Below are positions 53,955-63,660 of a stretch of 64,000 nucleotides of DNA, piece by piece (positions within the stretch are counted from its first letter, which is position 1; each line of letters starts with the position of its first letter). A program made the translations under genes and the position numbers. Source of the stretch: Vandiemenella viatica (Eukaryota; Arthropoda; Insecta; Orthoptera; Morabidae); NCBI GenBank assembly GCA_031002005.1, contig JARYHS010013630.1:30157504-30221503 (forward strand), given 5' to 3'. The notes beneath the pieces were generated by a model. It ran no database searches. It had not been told where the DNA came from and was given only the letters and a program-made list of their open reading frames with translations.

Positions 53955-54299
53955 TACTTCTAAAACAATCTCATTCATTTTTCTCTAGTAAAATGAAAAG
54001 TATAATAACGCTAGTTACAAAAATATGATTGCCACATTCCTTGGAACCAATCAGATACTCAAACTGTATTTTACAGTTCAAAAGTACAGATTAAGATAAA
54101 AGTTAAGATAAAGTTTTGGTCCTGGAACAATAACAAAATATTCAGTTTCAAAGTCTAGGAAGTGTATTATTAAAATAATTTGAAAACAGAAAATAATTAC
54201 AAGAAAAAAATTTAAATTCGAATTTTCATTATTTATTTAATGTCATTGTATATAAAGTGTAATGATATAAAAAGTGAAACAAATATCCATTTATGATTC

Positions 54300-54437
54300 G
54301 CTTTCTTCAGTCGGCCGTGTCGCCGCGCCGTCTCCACACCACCAGTGAAAAACAGATGAAGTGTGAGTTGCGGGGATACTAATGCTACGTGACGCCGCCG
54401 TTGAATTACATTAGTCCATACTTCGACTCGACCGCCG
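54300..54437. repeat. GC-rich repeat split by the Transib-like element, left part
   Basis: GC-rich flank whose continuation is 55875-56130. The right portion matches, inverted, 44130-44280 (shared TCATTAGTTTGGTTTACTTT and GTTCAAACGACAC). The whole is an unassigned repeat, possibly another Harbinger-like derivative, that predates the inserted element. Confidence 0.5.
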
Positions 54438-54662
54438 CACAGTGGGGCGAAATCTCAAAAAGCTGGCAAAAAGTCGAAAAAAAGTTTTTCCTTAGGGAGT
54501 TATAAGTATATACTTGGGTAGACTGACTCCCAAAGTGTCTACTTCATGGTTAGAATAGGTCCGAGGCTTGACGCAGACACTGTAAATCATTTGAAACGTG
54601 ACCTTTGGGAGCAACTATTTGCGAGATACAGAGGAAGTAAATCAACCGTTACTTTAAACTGG

Positions 54663-54670
54663 TATAAAAG
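54663..54670 (+). promoter_or_regulatory. TATA box of the Transib-like element
   Basis: TATAAAAG lies 33 bp upstream of the ATG of the putative first exon and about 225 bp inside the left end. It is a plausible core promoter, supported only by sequence and spacing. Confidence 0.45.
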
Positions 54671-54702
54671 TTTTCAGTTTTGAGCAATTTTCATCATTCA
54701 AA

Positions 54703-55547
54703 ATGGACGGAAATCGTGATGGTGAGTACAATGTTTACATGTATTACAAATACATAAAAAACATGTTAAAATTATTTATTTAATAAATATTTTTTAAACA
54801 ATTTAATTTGTATTTTTCATTTTCAAAATTGAAAACAGCTATAAGTTTCACGGAATTCCACAACTAACCTTATTTTAACTTCATTATCTACTATTTATCT
54901 ATTGAAATCTACAACAAAAAAAAAGAAAAAAAAAAATGCTGCTACAAACTGCTATTCCACAATTCGTGCAGCTTAATTTATCTGCAGTTTACTTATATTT
55001 GTTTTTGGTCTTTTTCAATTTCATGTGTAAATTGTAAGTTATTGTCATAGTTATTAAAAATATTTAAAGTATAATCAATTTTGTTTTTTGGTAGTATATA
55101 AAACTATCATATATATACCTGAAATAACACATCATTACAAAATCTAGCAGTTTAAAACATTGTTCTTCAAAATCTCGTATAGCTAAGTCCACTATAGTTG
55201 AAGATGATGGTATACCCATAGGTGTACGAAATTTTTGGTTATAACTTAGTCTGTTATTGGCCAAATTAACTTCTTTGATATGATATACTGAAGAACACCA
55301 GACGAAATTAGCTTCCTCTTTTTAAATAATCTTTAATAATACCTGTATGATTGGGGTTAGTTTTAAATTGATACTATGGGATATAAAAGGCTAATACAAG
55401 TTATATTTTATTGCTCCAGAATCTGTTGGTCCAACCACGGAGAACGACGATAAAGTTGCCTTCACACGAAAGGAAATAGGAATGTGTAGTACACCACATT
55501 TTTATCCACAAAGATTTATAATAATTGAAACACTTTTCAATTTTTGA
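54703..55547 (+). CDS. Putative two-exon ORF of the Transib-like element
   Basis: TATAAAAG at 54663-54670 precedes ATG 54703. Exon 1 (MDGNRD) ends at a strong GTGAGT donor (54722). An acceptor after a T-rich tract ends AG at 55419, and exon 2 (55420-55547) continues in phase with ESVGPTTENDDKVAFTRKEI, stopping at 55547 after 48 residues in all. The peptide has no recognised domain. It could be the surviving N-terminus of a transposase whose core was deleted. Splicing is predicted only from signals. Confidence 0.4.
55064..55330 (-). pseudogene. Penelope-like RT fragment in the putative intron
   Basis: Minus strand from about 55325: KEEANFVWCSSVYHIKEV, then YNQKFRTPMGIPSSSTIVD and LAIRDFEEQCFKLL, then CYFRYIYDSFIYY. 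This matches the PLE/RT palm pattern GTPMGSPLSPIxADLxMxDLE followed by YFRYVDD; the catalytic YVDD reads YIYD, so the first Asp is lost. It is on the strand opposite to the putative host ORF and is a separate old insertion. Confidence 0.65.
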
Positions 55548-55874
55548 AACCTATTTAAATTCTAACATATTTTAATTTTTAATCTGCCATATTGAATCCG
55601 CCATTTGTTGTTTTTGCATTGTTAACATTGGAATCGGTATCAGCGAGCTCATTAAACCCTGTATACAAATTTGTATGATAAGTGAAACATTTTTAGACTA
55701 TTTTTAATTTTTAATCCGCTAAATTTGATCCTATTTTTTATTTTTTATTTTTTTTGCAATTTTGACAATGGAATCGTAATCAGCGTGCTCAAAACCGATT
55801 GTGTACAAAGTTTCATTAAACTTGGATAACGTTTCCATATTTTGGCCAGCTTTTTGAGATTTCACCCCACTGTG

Positions 55875-56130
55875 CGCCGCATTCCCACGGCGCGTGGTGT
55901 GGCGGTGGGTCGAGGCACGCCGTCCCTGGTAGCATATGCAGCAAAGGTGAAAGGCGTCCACAACCACGCACCGTGGGAACGCACTACGACACTTTACTTG
56001 TTGTCGCTCACTCGATTGAAGTGAGTTCAAACGACACCGTATGTCGTCCGCCACTAGGCCGTCATTAGTTTGGTTTACTTTTTGATGGTGCGAGTCGGTG
56101 TCGGTCTAGTGATTGTAGTGAACCTGTTCA
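55875..56130. repeat. GC-rich repeat split by the Transib-like element, right part
   Basis: Continues 54300-54437. The sequence near 56030-56090 (GTATGTCGTCCGCCACTAGG, TCATTAGTTTGGTTTACTTT) parallels the reverse complement of 44130-44200. A minus-strand frame here (MADDIRCRLNSLQSS) is not a recognised protein. Confidence 0.5.
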
Positions 56131-56327
56131 GAATTTTTTGGTCATTTACAACGGTTGGAAAATGGCGAATGTGGAAAACATATCGAGAAAGTTAGAAAAT
56201 GTCTGGTGTTCTATCACTAAACTGGGGAGAAATATTCAAATTTGAAAAAACATTTCAATCATGTTGGATGGTCCAAAATCTATGGAGATTATACACGGAA
56301 GAGACAAAGAAACTGGTACACCTGCCT

Positions 56328-56581
56328 CCTAGAGATGGGTCGTTCACGAGTGAATCAGTTCTTTAGAGCAATTCTTTTAAAAAAGCGAGTGAGCCGCCGC
56401 TTACTAAAAAGTGAACGGTAGTTCTTCTAGATGAGTCGGTCGTAAGTCGGCTAATTCCGAAGATCAAGAAGAGCTTGTTCACGTGGGTTTTGTGGACTGT
56501 AGAGCTAAAAAAAAAAACGTTCTTTTCGTGGAGTGATCAAATGAACACCGCTCTTTTTAGTGAGTCACTTTACCCACCTCT
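56328..56581. mobile_element. 254-bp MITE in the Tc1-like end
   Basis: Flanked by ACACCTGCCT at 56318-56327 and 56582-56591. The ends AGAGATGGGTCGTTCAC and, from the right, AGAGGTGGGTAAAGTGAC are imperfect inverted repeats. Interior motifs GAGTGAAT/GTGAGTC recur as inverted pieces, and GTAGAGCTAAAAAAAAAAAC is shared with the MITEs at 12436-12640 and 5070-5340. It is hAT-like in size and duplication. Confidence 0.75.
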
Positions 56582-56591
56582 ACACCTGCCT

Positions 56592-56887
56592 TAAATCGTG
56601 TAGGGCCCCTGCGAGCACGCAGAAGTGCCGCAACACGACGTGGCATGGACTCGACTAATGTCTGAAGTAGTGCTGGAGGGAATTGACACCAAGCATCCTA
56701 CAGGGCTGTCCATAAATCCGCAAGAGTGCGAGGGGGTTGAGATCTCTTCTGAACCGCAGGTTGCAAGATATCCCAGATATGCTCAATAATGTTGATGTCT
56801 CGGGAGTTTGGTGGCCAGCGGAGGTGTTTAAACTCAGTAGAGTGTTCCTGGAGCCAGAGTCACTTTGAAGCAATTCTGGACGTGAGG
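56592..56887 (-). pseudogene. Tc1-like transposase C-terminus
   Basis: Minus strand from about 56835: RWPPNSRDINIIEHIWDILQ, with the catalytic Glu of the DD34E triad in IIEHIWD, then RSQPPRTLADLWTAL, a stop, DAWCQFPPALLQTLVESMPR and RRVAALLRAR. The preceding part continues beyond the hAT insertion at about 58050-58330 (QQDTATP- and WRQVDVCGY-like frames, not resolved). Fragment of a cut-and-paste transposase. Confidence 0.8.
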
Positions 56888-56895
56888 GGTGTAGC

Positions 56896-58042
56896 TAGTG
56901 TTGCAAATTGAAAAAAAAACATTTTGTTTTTTTTCAAAATTTTGAAAAAAAACATGGCACCGTTGTTTTTTTTCTAAATTTGGTTTTTTTTCAGAAAAAC
57001 AATATATTTGATAAATTATAGTTTTATTTACATTTTACATTGTTGTTTTAAATATTACTGAATGATATAAATTATTACATAATGTTTGATAAATGTATCT
57101 CTATAGGTTACATAATATTATTCATCATCGGTGTCAGTATTAGTATCACATTCACTGGAATCAGCGCTACCAACACTAGTTTGGTCGGTGTCGGTGTTTT
57201 CACTTTCTCCTTCTGTTTCCTCTAGTTCCATCACTTCAGAAACATTTGCATTTCCTTTTCCTGGTTGTTCTTGTATTGTTCTCAGACGATTTTTAGATTT
57301 CAATTTTAAATTGTGAGCAATGTACACAATTTTGCTAGCTCTATAATTTGTCAGTCTATTCCTTTTTTTGGAATGAATGTCACTGTAAGTACTAAATGTT
57401 CTCTCAACTGCAGCCGATGTAGTTGGAAGGGTTAGAAATCTGATCGCTACTTTAGATAAGGCAGTTGACTTGCAAAGTCCTGCCCACCAAGCAATAGGAG
57501 TAAGCTCTTGTGATTTCGGATATCGATTACGCGCAATATTTCATCGTTGGAAGACCGTGGCATTGAGCTTGTCACTGTGGCACCGTTCATAAATACTGCG
57601 CCGTTAGTTCTGTATTACGGTCTTTTAAGTTTGAATTTAAATCTATTAACATACAAAATATGAGCTTTATTTCTTTTCAATAGTTGGTTTACGCAAACGG
57701 TTGCAAGGAAACGATTCATAATTACTGACAATTTTATGACTCGGTATCAGTAGGTATCACTATGCGCTGGCACCGTTCGTAAAAGGAAATTTTCAGTCAA
57801 TGTCGCCAATACTTTCGTAATTATTGTTTTACTGAACCAGAAAAATATAGTACATTTAAAAATTAAGATAAGTACTTAGTATAAACTCTAAAACAGTCAT
57901 ATTAAACGATAACTGCCTTACAAAATTGAGATTTAGTAGTTGTGAAAAAAAACGTGTTCCAGAAAAAAAACATGTTTTTTTTCAAAGTTTTTTTTCATGT
58001 TTTTTTTCAGGCTTGAAAAAAAACCGTTTTTTTAGAACACTA
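56896..58042. mobile_element. hAT deletion derivative, 1.15 kb, inside the Tc1-like element
   Basis: The ends TAGTGTTGCAAATTGAAAAA and, from the right, TAGTGTTCTAAAAAAACGG lie between exact GGTGTAGC duplicates (56888-56895 and 58043-58050). Both subterminal regions are packed with AAAAAAAAAC/GTTTTTTTTC repeats (56908-57000 and 57948-58030). It retains only the end of a minus-strand transposase. Confidence 0.92.
57118..57545 (-). pseudogene. hAT dimerisation domain with acidic tail
   Basis: Minus strand: ARNRYPKSQELTPIAWWAGL, CKSTALSKVAIRFLTLPTTS, AAVERTFSTYSDIHSKKRNR, LTNYRASKIVYIAHNLKLKS. This is the canonical hAT C-terminal dimerisation region (WW, then LPTTSAAVERTFS, then KRNRL). It continues into a Glu/Asp/Ser/Thr-rich acidic tail (NTDTDQTSVGSADSSECDT) and stops at 57118. 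The catalytic core is absent by internal deletion; what remains has no stop or shift, so the element is fairly young. Confidence 0.92.
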
Positions 58043-58495
58043 GGTGTAGCAGTGTCCTGCTGGAATTGCCCACGTCCGTCGGAATGCACAATGGACATCA
58101 GTGGGTGCAGGATGCGTACATAATGTCACCTGTCAGAGTCGTATCTAGACGTATCATGTCACTCACACTGCACACACCCCACACCATTACAGTACATCCA
58201 CCATCTTGAACAGTCCCCTGCTGATATGCAGGGTCCATGAATTCTTGAAGTTATCTCCATACCTGTACACGTCCATCCGCTCAATACAACCAGAAACGAG
58301 ACTCGTCAGAACAGGCAACTTGTTTCCAATCATCAACAGTCCAATGTCCGTGATTACCTGTCATTGCAGCAGCAGTAACTGATCTAAAATCTGCGCCAGG
58401 TACCTGTCGTCTTATATAGGCGTTGCTGACCGCAGTGCCGTACTCTGATTGTTTATATATCTCTGTGTTTGCATCATCAGTGGCTCTTCAGTGTA

Positions 58496-59137
58496 ATAAT
58501 CACAGAATAACAAAATCTATCTATATCTTCTAAACGAAAGTTATTGTTATATTCTAGCCATCGTCAAAAAAGGTTAAGGAAAAAATCAAATGAGAAAAAA
58601 TATAAAATGGTTTGCAACACAGCTGTGCAGCAAACCGTTAATCGTTAACTAAGGTAGTTAAAAAAAATTCCAAAAGTTAACTTTTAAATTAACCTAAAAA
58701 ATCGATAACGGTCTTCTTAACTATCGCTAAATTAAACCACCGTTAACTTTAGTCCGTTACATTGGTAGTTGATGTATTGGGATTGTTTGAATTGCGCGCC
58801 ACGCCACGCTCGACGGTTCGGCAATTCGGATGGCGAACGAATTAGGTAATACGAAGTGTGAGTGTGATGCATATACAACTGTTATGCAAGGCTAAGCGCG
58901 GGAGTGAGCAGGAAATCTAGAGTTTGGGGGCGTTTCTATTTTACCTCTGCAAACTGGAACTGACTTCTCGTTTCTAATTCAATCGGTGACTGATTTTGAT
59001 ATTTTTATATCCTAACTTTTTTTACTGTCAAGAAAATGTCAATTTTTAGTTGGAATTGGTTTGGTGTTCGTTAGTGAAATAAATTAAATAGACATTCGTT
59101 ACGTGATTACATCATAGAAGCTGAACTCTTGAATCCG
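58496..59137. other. No recognisable gene
   Basis: AT-rich to 58760 with repeated GTTAAC/CGTTAA motifs (58620-58760), then a GC-richer part to 58880. No coding or terminal structure is supported. Confidence 0.45.
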
Positions 59138-59433
59138 TTAAGCACCCCACACACTTACAGACGAACTGCAGACCGATGCCTGTGACGAAAAATTGTAGGC
59201 TGAAATCTCAAAGCACCACACACATAAACTACTACAGCCTGTAGGCGGTGGTCTGTACACGCCATGGACTGTGCTGCTGCCCACTCGCTATAGTTCGTGA
59301 ACTTCAGGCCAGTGGACTGAAACTTGTGAACTTCAGTCCAGCGGACTGTGGTTCGAAATCGATCAACTAGCGCGGATGCAGTGTAGTTGTGTGTTTCAAA
59401 TTCACTGTTTCATTAACATAATTCACGTTCATA

Positions 59434-59870
59434 ATGGGTCGCATTTTATTACGAAGAAAACGTTGTGCCATTACGATCTTGAATAATATTTTATTACTTG
59501 TAACACCGGGACGCAAAAAGAGGTTTTGGATGAAACAGTGGTTGCAAGAAAGGCGTAATCGATCCCACATGACTTGGTTGCGTGAACTACGACAATCACA
59601 TATGGATGACTTAATTAATTACTTAAGAATGAGTGACGAAAATTTTAATGAACTGTTAAGTTTAGTTATTCCATTAATCACAAAAGCAGACATCTGAATG
59701 CGCCAATCAATTACTGCAGAAGAAAGTTCACTTTGAGATTTTTGGCTACGGGTCAGAGTTTTGAAGATTTAAAGTTTCCTTCGAGTATTTCACCACTAGC
59801 ACTTGGTATGATAATACCAGAAACTACCAAATTTATTTACCAGACTCTCAAGGATTTTTACATACAGGTA
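59434..59870 (+). pseudogene. Harbinger transposase first exon
   Basis: ATG 59434 starts MGRILLRRKRCAITILNNIL; then KKRFWMKQWLQERRNRSHM, LINYLRMSDENFNELLSLVI, a stop at about 59695, and, with shifts, MRQSITAEE and FLRVFHH-like remnants of LRFLATGxSFxDL; the end ETTKFIYQTLKDFYIQ precedes a GTAAGA donor at about 59869. This is the N-terminal half of a HARBI1-like transposase, and the exon end is at the position seen at 25218 in the larger element. The DDE part is missing. Confidence 0.8.
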
Positions 59871-60044
59871 AGAATAATTTTTATTTTGTTTATTGTTCAG
59901 TAACTTTTTATATTATAATAAACCACGGAAACGATAGAAATATATAGAAAATGTAACTTATAACCAAAATATAGACAGAATACGTTCAATTCCATGTACA
60001 GTAAGTAATTATATTTTTTAAACATCAAAAACTGTGAAAGTTCT

Positions 60045-60159
60045 GAAGCGTCAAAGTCTTTTTTTTATTTGCATACGACTCATCTTTTACCTTCCACAAA
60101 CATGGAAATTGCCGATATAATTCAATAAATGAGGAAAAGAATTGCGGTTTGTTGTCCAT
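60045..60159 (-). pseudogene. Start of a MADF accessory protein
   Basis: Minus strand from ATG at 60159: MDNKPQFFSSFIELYRQFPC, LWKVKDESYANKKKTL, then frame loss near 60060. The FIELYRQFPCLWKVKDESY sequence is the diagnostic first helix region of MADF domains. It is truncated by the same internal deletion that removed the transposase core. Confidence 0.75.
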
Positions 60160-60599
60160 TTTGCTGACAGTCCAAAACAAATTAAACAGCATGAAAGATC
60201 TGAGGCGTCAGGCACAGAATAACGTATCTGTCCACTGCGGTAACTGCAGTCGAACTGCGTGTGTGTGTCCGTTTTGGCCTTGAGATTGTAAACTTCAGAT
60301 TGTTAACTGTGGACTGCTGGCAGTTCAGGCCCCGATCTCAAAATTCCACGGCTACGCAATTACTACAGTCTACGATCTTAATATCGACTGTATGTGTGTG
60401 TACAACTATGATAAACTGACAGTTCAGTGCCTTCAGATAAACTGTAAGTGTGTGGGGCGCTTTATTGAAAGCAGCAACGCTAACAATAGCTACGAGAATA
60501 TTAAGAATCCTGGGTCACATTTATGAGAGTATGTTGCATTTAAATAACGACTGGGAAAACAATTGATATATTAATGCAAACTGTGTTTGCCTAAATTTT

Positions 60600-61031
60600 C
60601 TACAGTCAACGTTCACGTGTCCAGCCTTAATAATCTTACAACATATGAAGAGGATTGCCTATATCCAAATATGATAAGTTTGAAGAAAAATTAAAAGCAG
60701 AGCCAACTCGTGGGAAAAAAGAAAAACAATTCAGAGCAGCTCAGTGCTGTGGCTTCTTCTGATGTAGATAGTAGCAGAAATGATTTGCTTTCATTTCCAT
60801 CTGCTAGTAAAAGTTTACGTCAATAACACATATGGGATCGTAGCTACCGTCACCGTCGTATTCCTAGCTGGTGTGGACCAAAGTACCTTAAACTTTTTCG
60901 TTGCCAACATGATTCCACTATACGTTGAAGAATCCAATATGTTTGACAAACTGGTTAACGTTGAAGTAAAAACGCAATTTTACAGAAGGATATTTGGTAG
61001 ACGTATTATTGATTCACATCACCGTACTTAG
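60600..61031 (+). pseudogene. Possible hAT transposase remnant
   Basis: The frame ending at 61031 contains DQSTLNFFVANMIPLYVEES and NMFDKLVNVEVKT. This resembles the hAT segment in which a Phe-Val-x-N motif is followed by a P-(L/F)-x-x-VE-(S/D)-x-x-F helix. Upstream pieces (KFEEKLKAEPTRGKK) are linker-like. There is no zinc finger, no catalytic core and no ends, so the assignment is tentative. Confidence 0.45.
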
Positions 61032-61041
61032 CACCTGCTTC

Positions 61042-61043
<2 letters not shown>

Positions 61044-61092
<49 letters not shown>
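61044..61092. repeat. (AT)n microsatellite
   Basis: About 24 uninterrupted AT units marking the left edge of the satellite array. Confidence 0.98.
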
Positions 61093-61098
<6 letters not shown>

Positions 61099-63660
61099 CC
61101 CTATATTTCACTTTTCAGCCACGTCTACCTACCACACATCACCGGTGTTTGTGAGTGGTAGTAGCATGGAGTTTCCTATTGTACAAAACGTTGGCCGAAT
61201 TCCGATAGTTGTGCAGGTGTGGGAGTTAAGGTGGTTGAAAGCAGTCGATATAGGGCATTTTCATATTTCAACCAAAGACTTGTGTGTCCCTATACTTCTC
61301 TTTCCTGCCACAACTACATAGCGCAGACCACTAGTGTTTGTGCAGCACCGAGTGTCCCATAGTGCACTATGGTAGTTGCGTGTCGGTAGCTATGGAGGAG
61401 TTGGCGATATGGTGGTTGAAAGCGGTCGTCCTGGGGCACTTTTGTACTTCGACCGAAGATGTGTGTGTACCCATATTTCACTTTTCACTATCTAACGTAG
61501 ATCACTAGTAGTATAAAGTAATCAATCGTGCACAACGTTGGCTGAATTGTGGTAGCTGTAGTGGTGTGGGAGTTTTGGTGGTTGAAATTGGTCAAAGAAG
61601 GATAATTTCGTATTTCGACTAAAGACACATGTGTCTGTATATTCCACTTTGCTGCCACAAGTATATAGCGCCGACCACTGGTGTTGGTGAGTGGTAGGGG
61701 CCTCGAGTCTCCCATGTTCACTATGGTGGTTAGATGTCATTAGCTAGGGGGGTTTGGGAGATATAGAGGTTGAAAGTGGTCTAAGTAGAGCATTTTCCTA
61801 TTTCTACCGAAGACCTGTGTGTCCCTATATTTCACATTGCAACGAAAACTACCAAGCGCAGACCACAGGCGTTTGTGAGTGATAGTAGTTTGGCGTCTTT
61901 CAACGTGCACTATGGTGATTGCATGTCGGTAGCTGTGGGGGTGTAGTAGACATAGTGGTTGAAAGTGCTGGACTTGATATAAAAATAGACATGTGTGTCC
62001 CTAAAATTCACTCCGCAGCCAAAACTACCTAGCGCAGTCCACTCATGATTGAATGTAGTATTAACTTCAAATCTCCTGAAGGTATCATGTCAGTAGCTAT
62101 GGGAGTGTGAGAGATATGGTGGTTGACATTGGTCGACGAAGGGCATTTTCTCATTTCGACTAGACATGTGTGTCCCTATTCTTCACTTTGCAGTCACAAA
62201 TACCCTGCGCAGATCACTGATATTTGTGTGTGGTACTAGCCTCGAGCCTCCCATCGGGCACAATGGTGGTTACATGTCGGTAATTATATCAATAAATTTC
62301 TTTACGAAGTCGTCGGCACCAGTTAGAATATACATTAAAATAGACGTTTGTGTCCTTATATTTCACCCTGCAACCACCATTACATATCGCAGACCACCGA
62401 TGTTTGTGTGTGGTAATGGTATGGAGTTTCCCATCATGCACAACGTTGGCCGAATGCCGGTGGATGTGGGGGTGTGGGAGATTTGGTGTTTGAAGTGGTT
62501 GATCTAGAATATTTTCGTATTTCGACCAAAGACACTTTCGTCTGTATATTTTACTTTGAAGCACAACTACATAACGCAGACCACTGATGTTTGTATGTGG
62601 TAATGACCTCGAGTCTCCCATCGTGCACTTTGGTGGTTAGATGTCGGTAACTATGGGTGTGTGGAAGATATGGTGGTTGAAAATGGTCCACATAGGGCAC
62701 TCTTATATTTCTACCAAAGACGTATGTGTGCCTATATTTAACTTTTAAGCATAAACTATCTGGCGCAGATCACTGGTGTTTATGTGTAGTAGTAGTATTA
62801 TGCCACGATCGTGCACAACGTTGACCGAAGTTTAGTAGCTGTGGGGGTGTGGGAGATATGGTCTTTGAAAGTGGTCAAGCAAGTATATTTCGACCAAAGA
62901 CGCATGTGTCCTTATATTTCACCTTGCTGCCACAAGTATATAGCACAGGCAAGTGGTGTTTGTGTGTGGTAGTAGCATCGAGTCTCCCATGGGTGTGAGG
63001 GAGGTATGGTGGTTGAAAGTGGTTGACGTACAGCATTTTCCTATGGGGCCCTATATTTCACCTTGCAGCCGGAACTACCAAGCGAAGACTACCGGCGTTT
63101 GTGTGTGGTAGTAGCCTGAAGTCGTCCCTCGTGTACTATTGTGATTGAATGTCGGTAGCTGTGGGGTTATGGTAGACATGGTGGTTGAAAGTGATCGACT
63201 TGATATAAAAATTGACATGTGTGTCCCTATATTTCACTTTGCAGTCAAAACTACCCAGCGTAGTCCACTGGTGTTTGTGTGTGGTTGTAATCCAGAGTCT
63301 CCCAACGTGCACCATGGTGGTTGCATGTCGGTAGCTGTGGGGGTGTGGTAGATATGGTGGTTGAAATTGGCTGATCTGATATAAAAATAGACATGTGTGT
63401 CCCTATATTTCACAAGTAATACACTGGTGTTTGTGTAATGCACTATGGTGGTTAGATGTCGGTAGCCGTGGTGTTGTGGGAGAAATGGTAGTTTAAAGTG
63501 GTCTATCTAGAATATTTTTGTATTTCGTCCAAAGACATGTGTGTCCTTATATTTAACCTTGCAGCCGTAAATACACTGCGCAGATTAGTTGTGTTAGTGT
63601 GTGGCACTAACTTTGTGTCTCCAATCGTGAATCATGATGGTTGCATGCCAGTAGTTGTCA
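61093..63660. repeat. Satellite array, units of about 175 bp, about 15 copies
   Basis: The landmark TGTGTCCCTATATTTCAC recurs with variation at about 61098, 61280, 61465, 61625, 61820, 61992, 62168, 62347, 62533, 62727, 62905, 63047, 63220, 63393 and 63538, mostly 140-195 bp apart. Each unit then has ACTACCTAGCGCAGACCACT-, GGTGTTTGTGTGTGGTAGTA- and ATGTCGGTAGCTGTGGGGGT-like blocks. Variants repeat at longer spacing: the AAAAATAGACATGTG variant at 61980, 63203 and 63385, and the CACAAGTATATAGC variant at 61650 and 62930. Open frames here follow from the repeat and are not genes. Confidence 0.92.

Larger units (their letters stand above)
54438..55874. mobile_element. Transib-like transposon, 1.4 kb, RSS-like ends
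   Basis: Both ends start CACAGTGGGGYGAAATCTC followed by AAAAAGCTGGC, a 30-bp inverted repeat with one mismatch. The 5-bp duplication CGCCG flanks it exactly (54433-54437 and 55875-55879), which fits the GC-rich 5-bp CGNCG-type target of Transib. The first seven bases equal the consensus heptamer of V(D)J recombination signals. No RAG1-like core was found inside, so it is likely a deletion derivative. Confidence 0.75.
56294..58493 (-). mobile_element. Tc1-like deletion derivative carrying two younger insertions
   Basis: The ends CACGGAAGAGACAAAGAAAC and, from the right, CACTGAAGAGCCACTGATG lie between TA duplicates (56292-56293 and 58494-58495). Without the MITE (56328-56581) and the hAT (56896-58042) about 0.8 kb remains. 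The minus strand carries the C-terminal transposase region; the N-terminal and middle parts are deleted near 58360, so it needs a helper. Confidence 0.85.
59141..60461. mobile_element. PIF/Harbinger derivative, 1.3 kb
   Basis: The ends AGCACCCCACACACTTACAG and, from the right, AGCGCCCCACACACTTACAG lie between TTA duplicates (59138-59140 and 60462-60464). Subterminal CAGTCCRCTGG/CTGTAG motifs repeat on both sides. The first transposase exon and the start of a MADF gene survive in converging orientation; the middle is deleted. Confidence 0.92.

Noticed and set aside
62166..62507. 113-codon and similar ORFs in the satellite array
   Set aside because: They derive from repeated monomers, occur on both strands and have no domain; by-products of the repeat.
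61093..63660. CRISPR-like repeat array
   Set aside because: Units are about 175 bp, diverged, have no short identical repeat/spacer structure, and the genome is eukaryotic.
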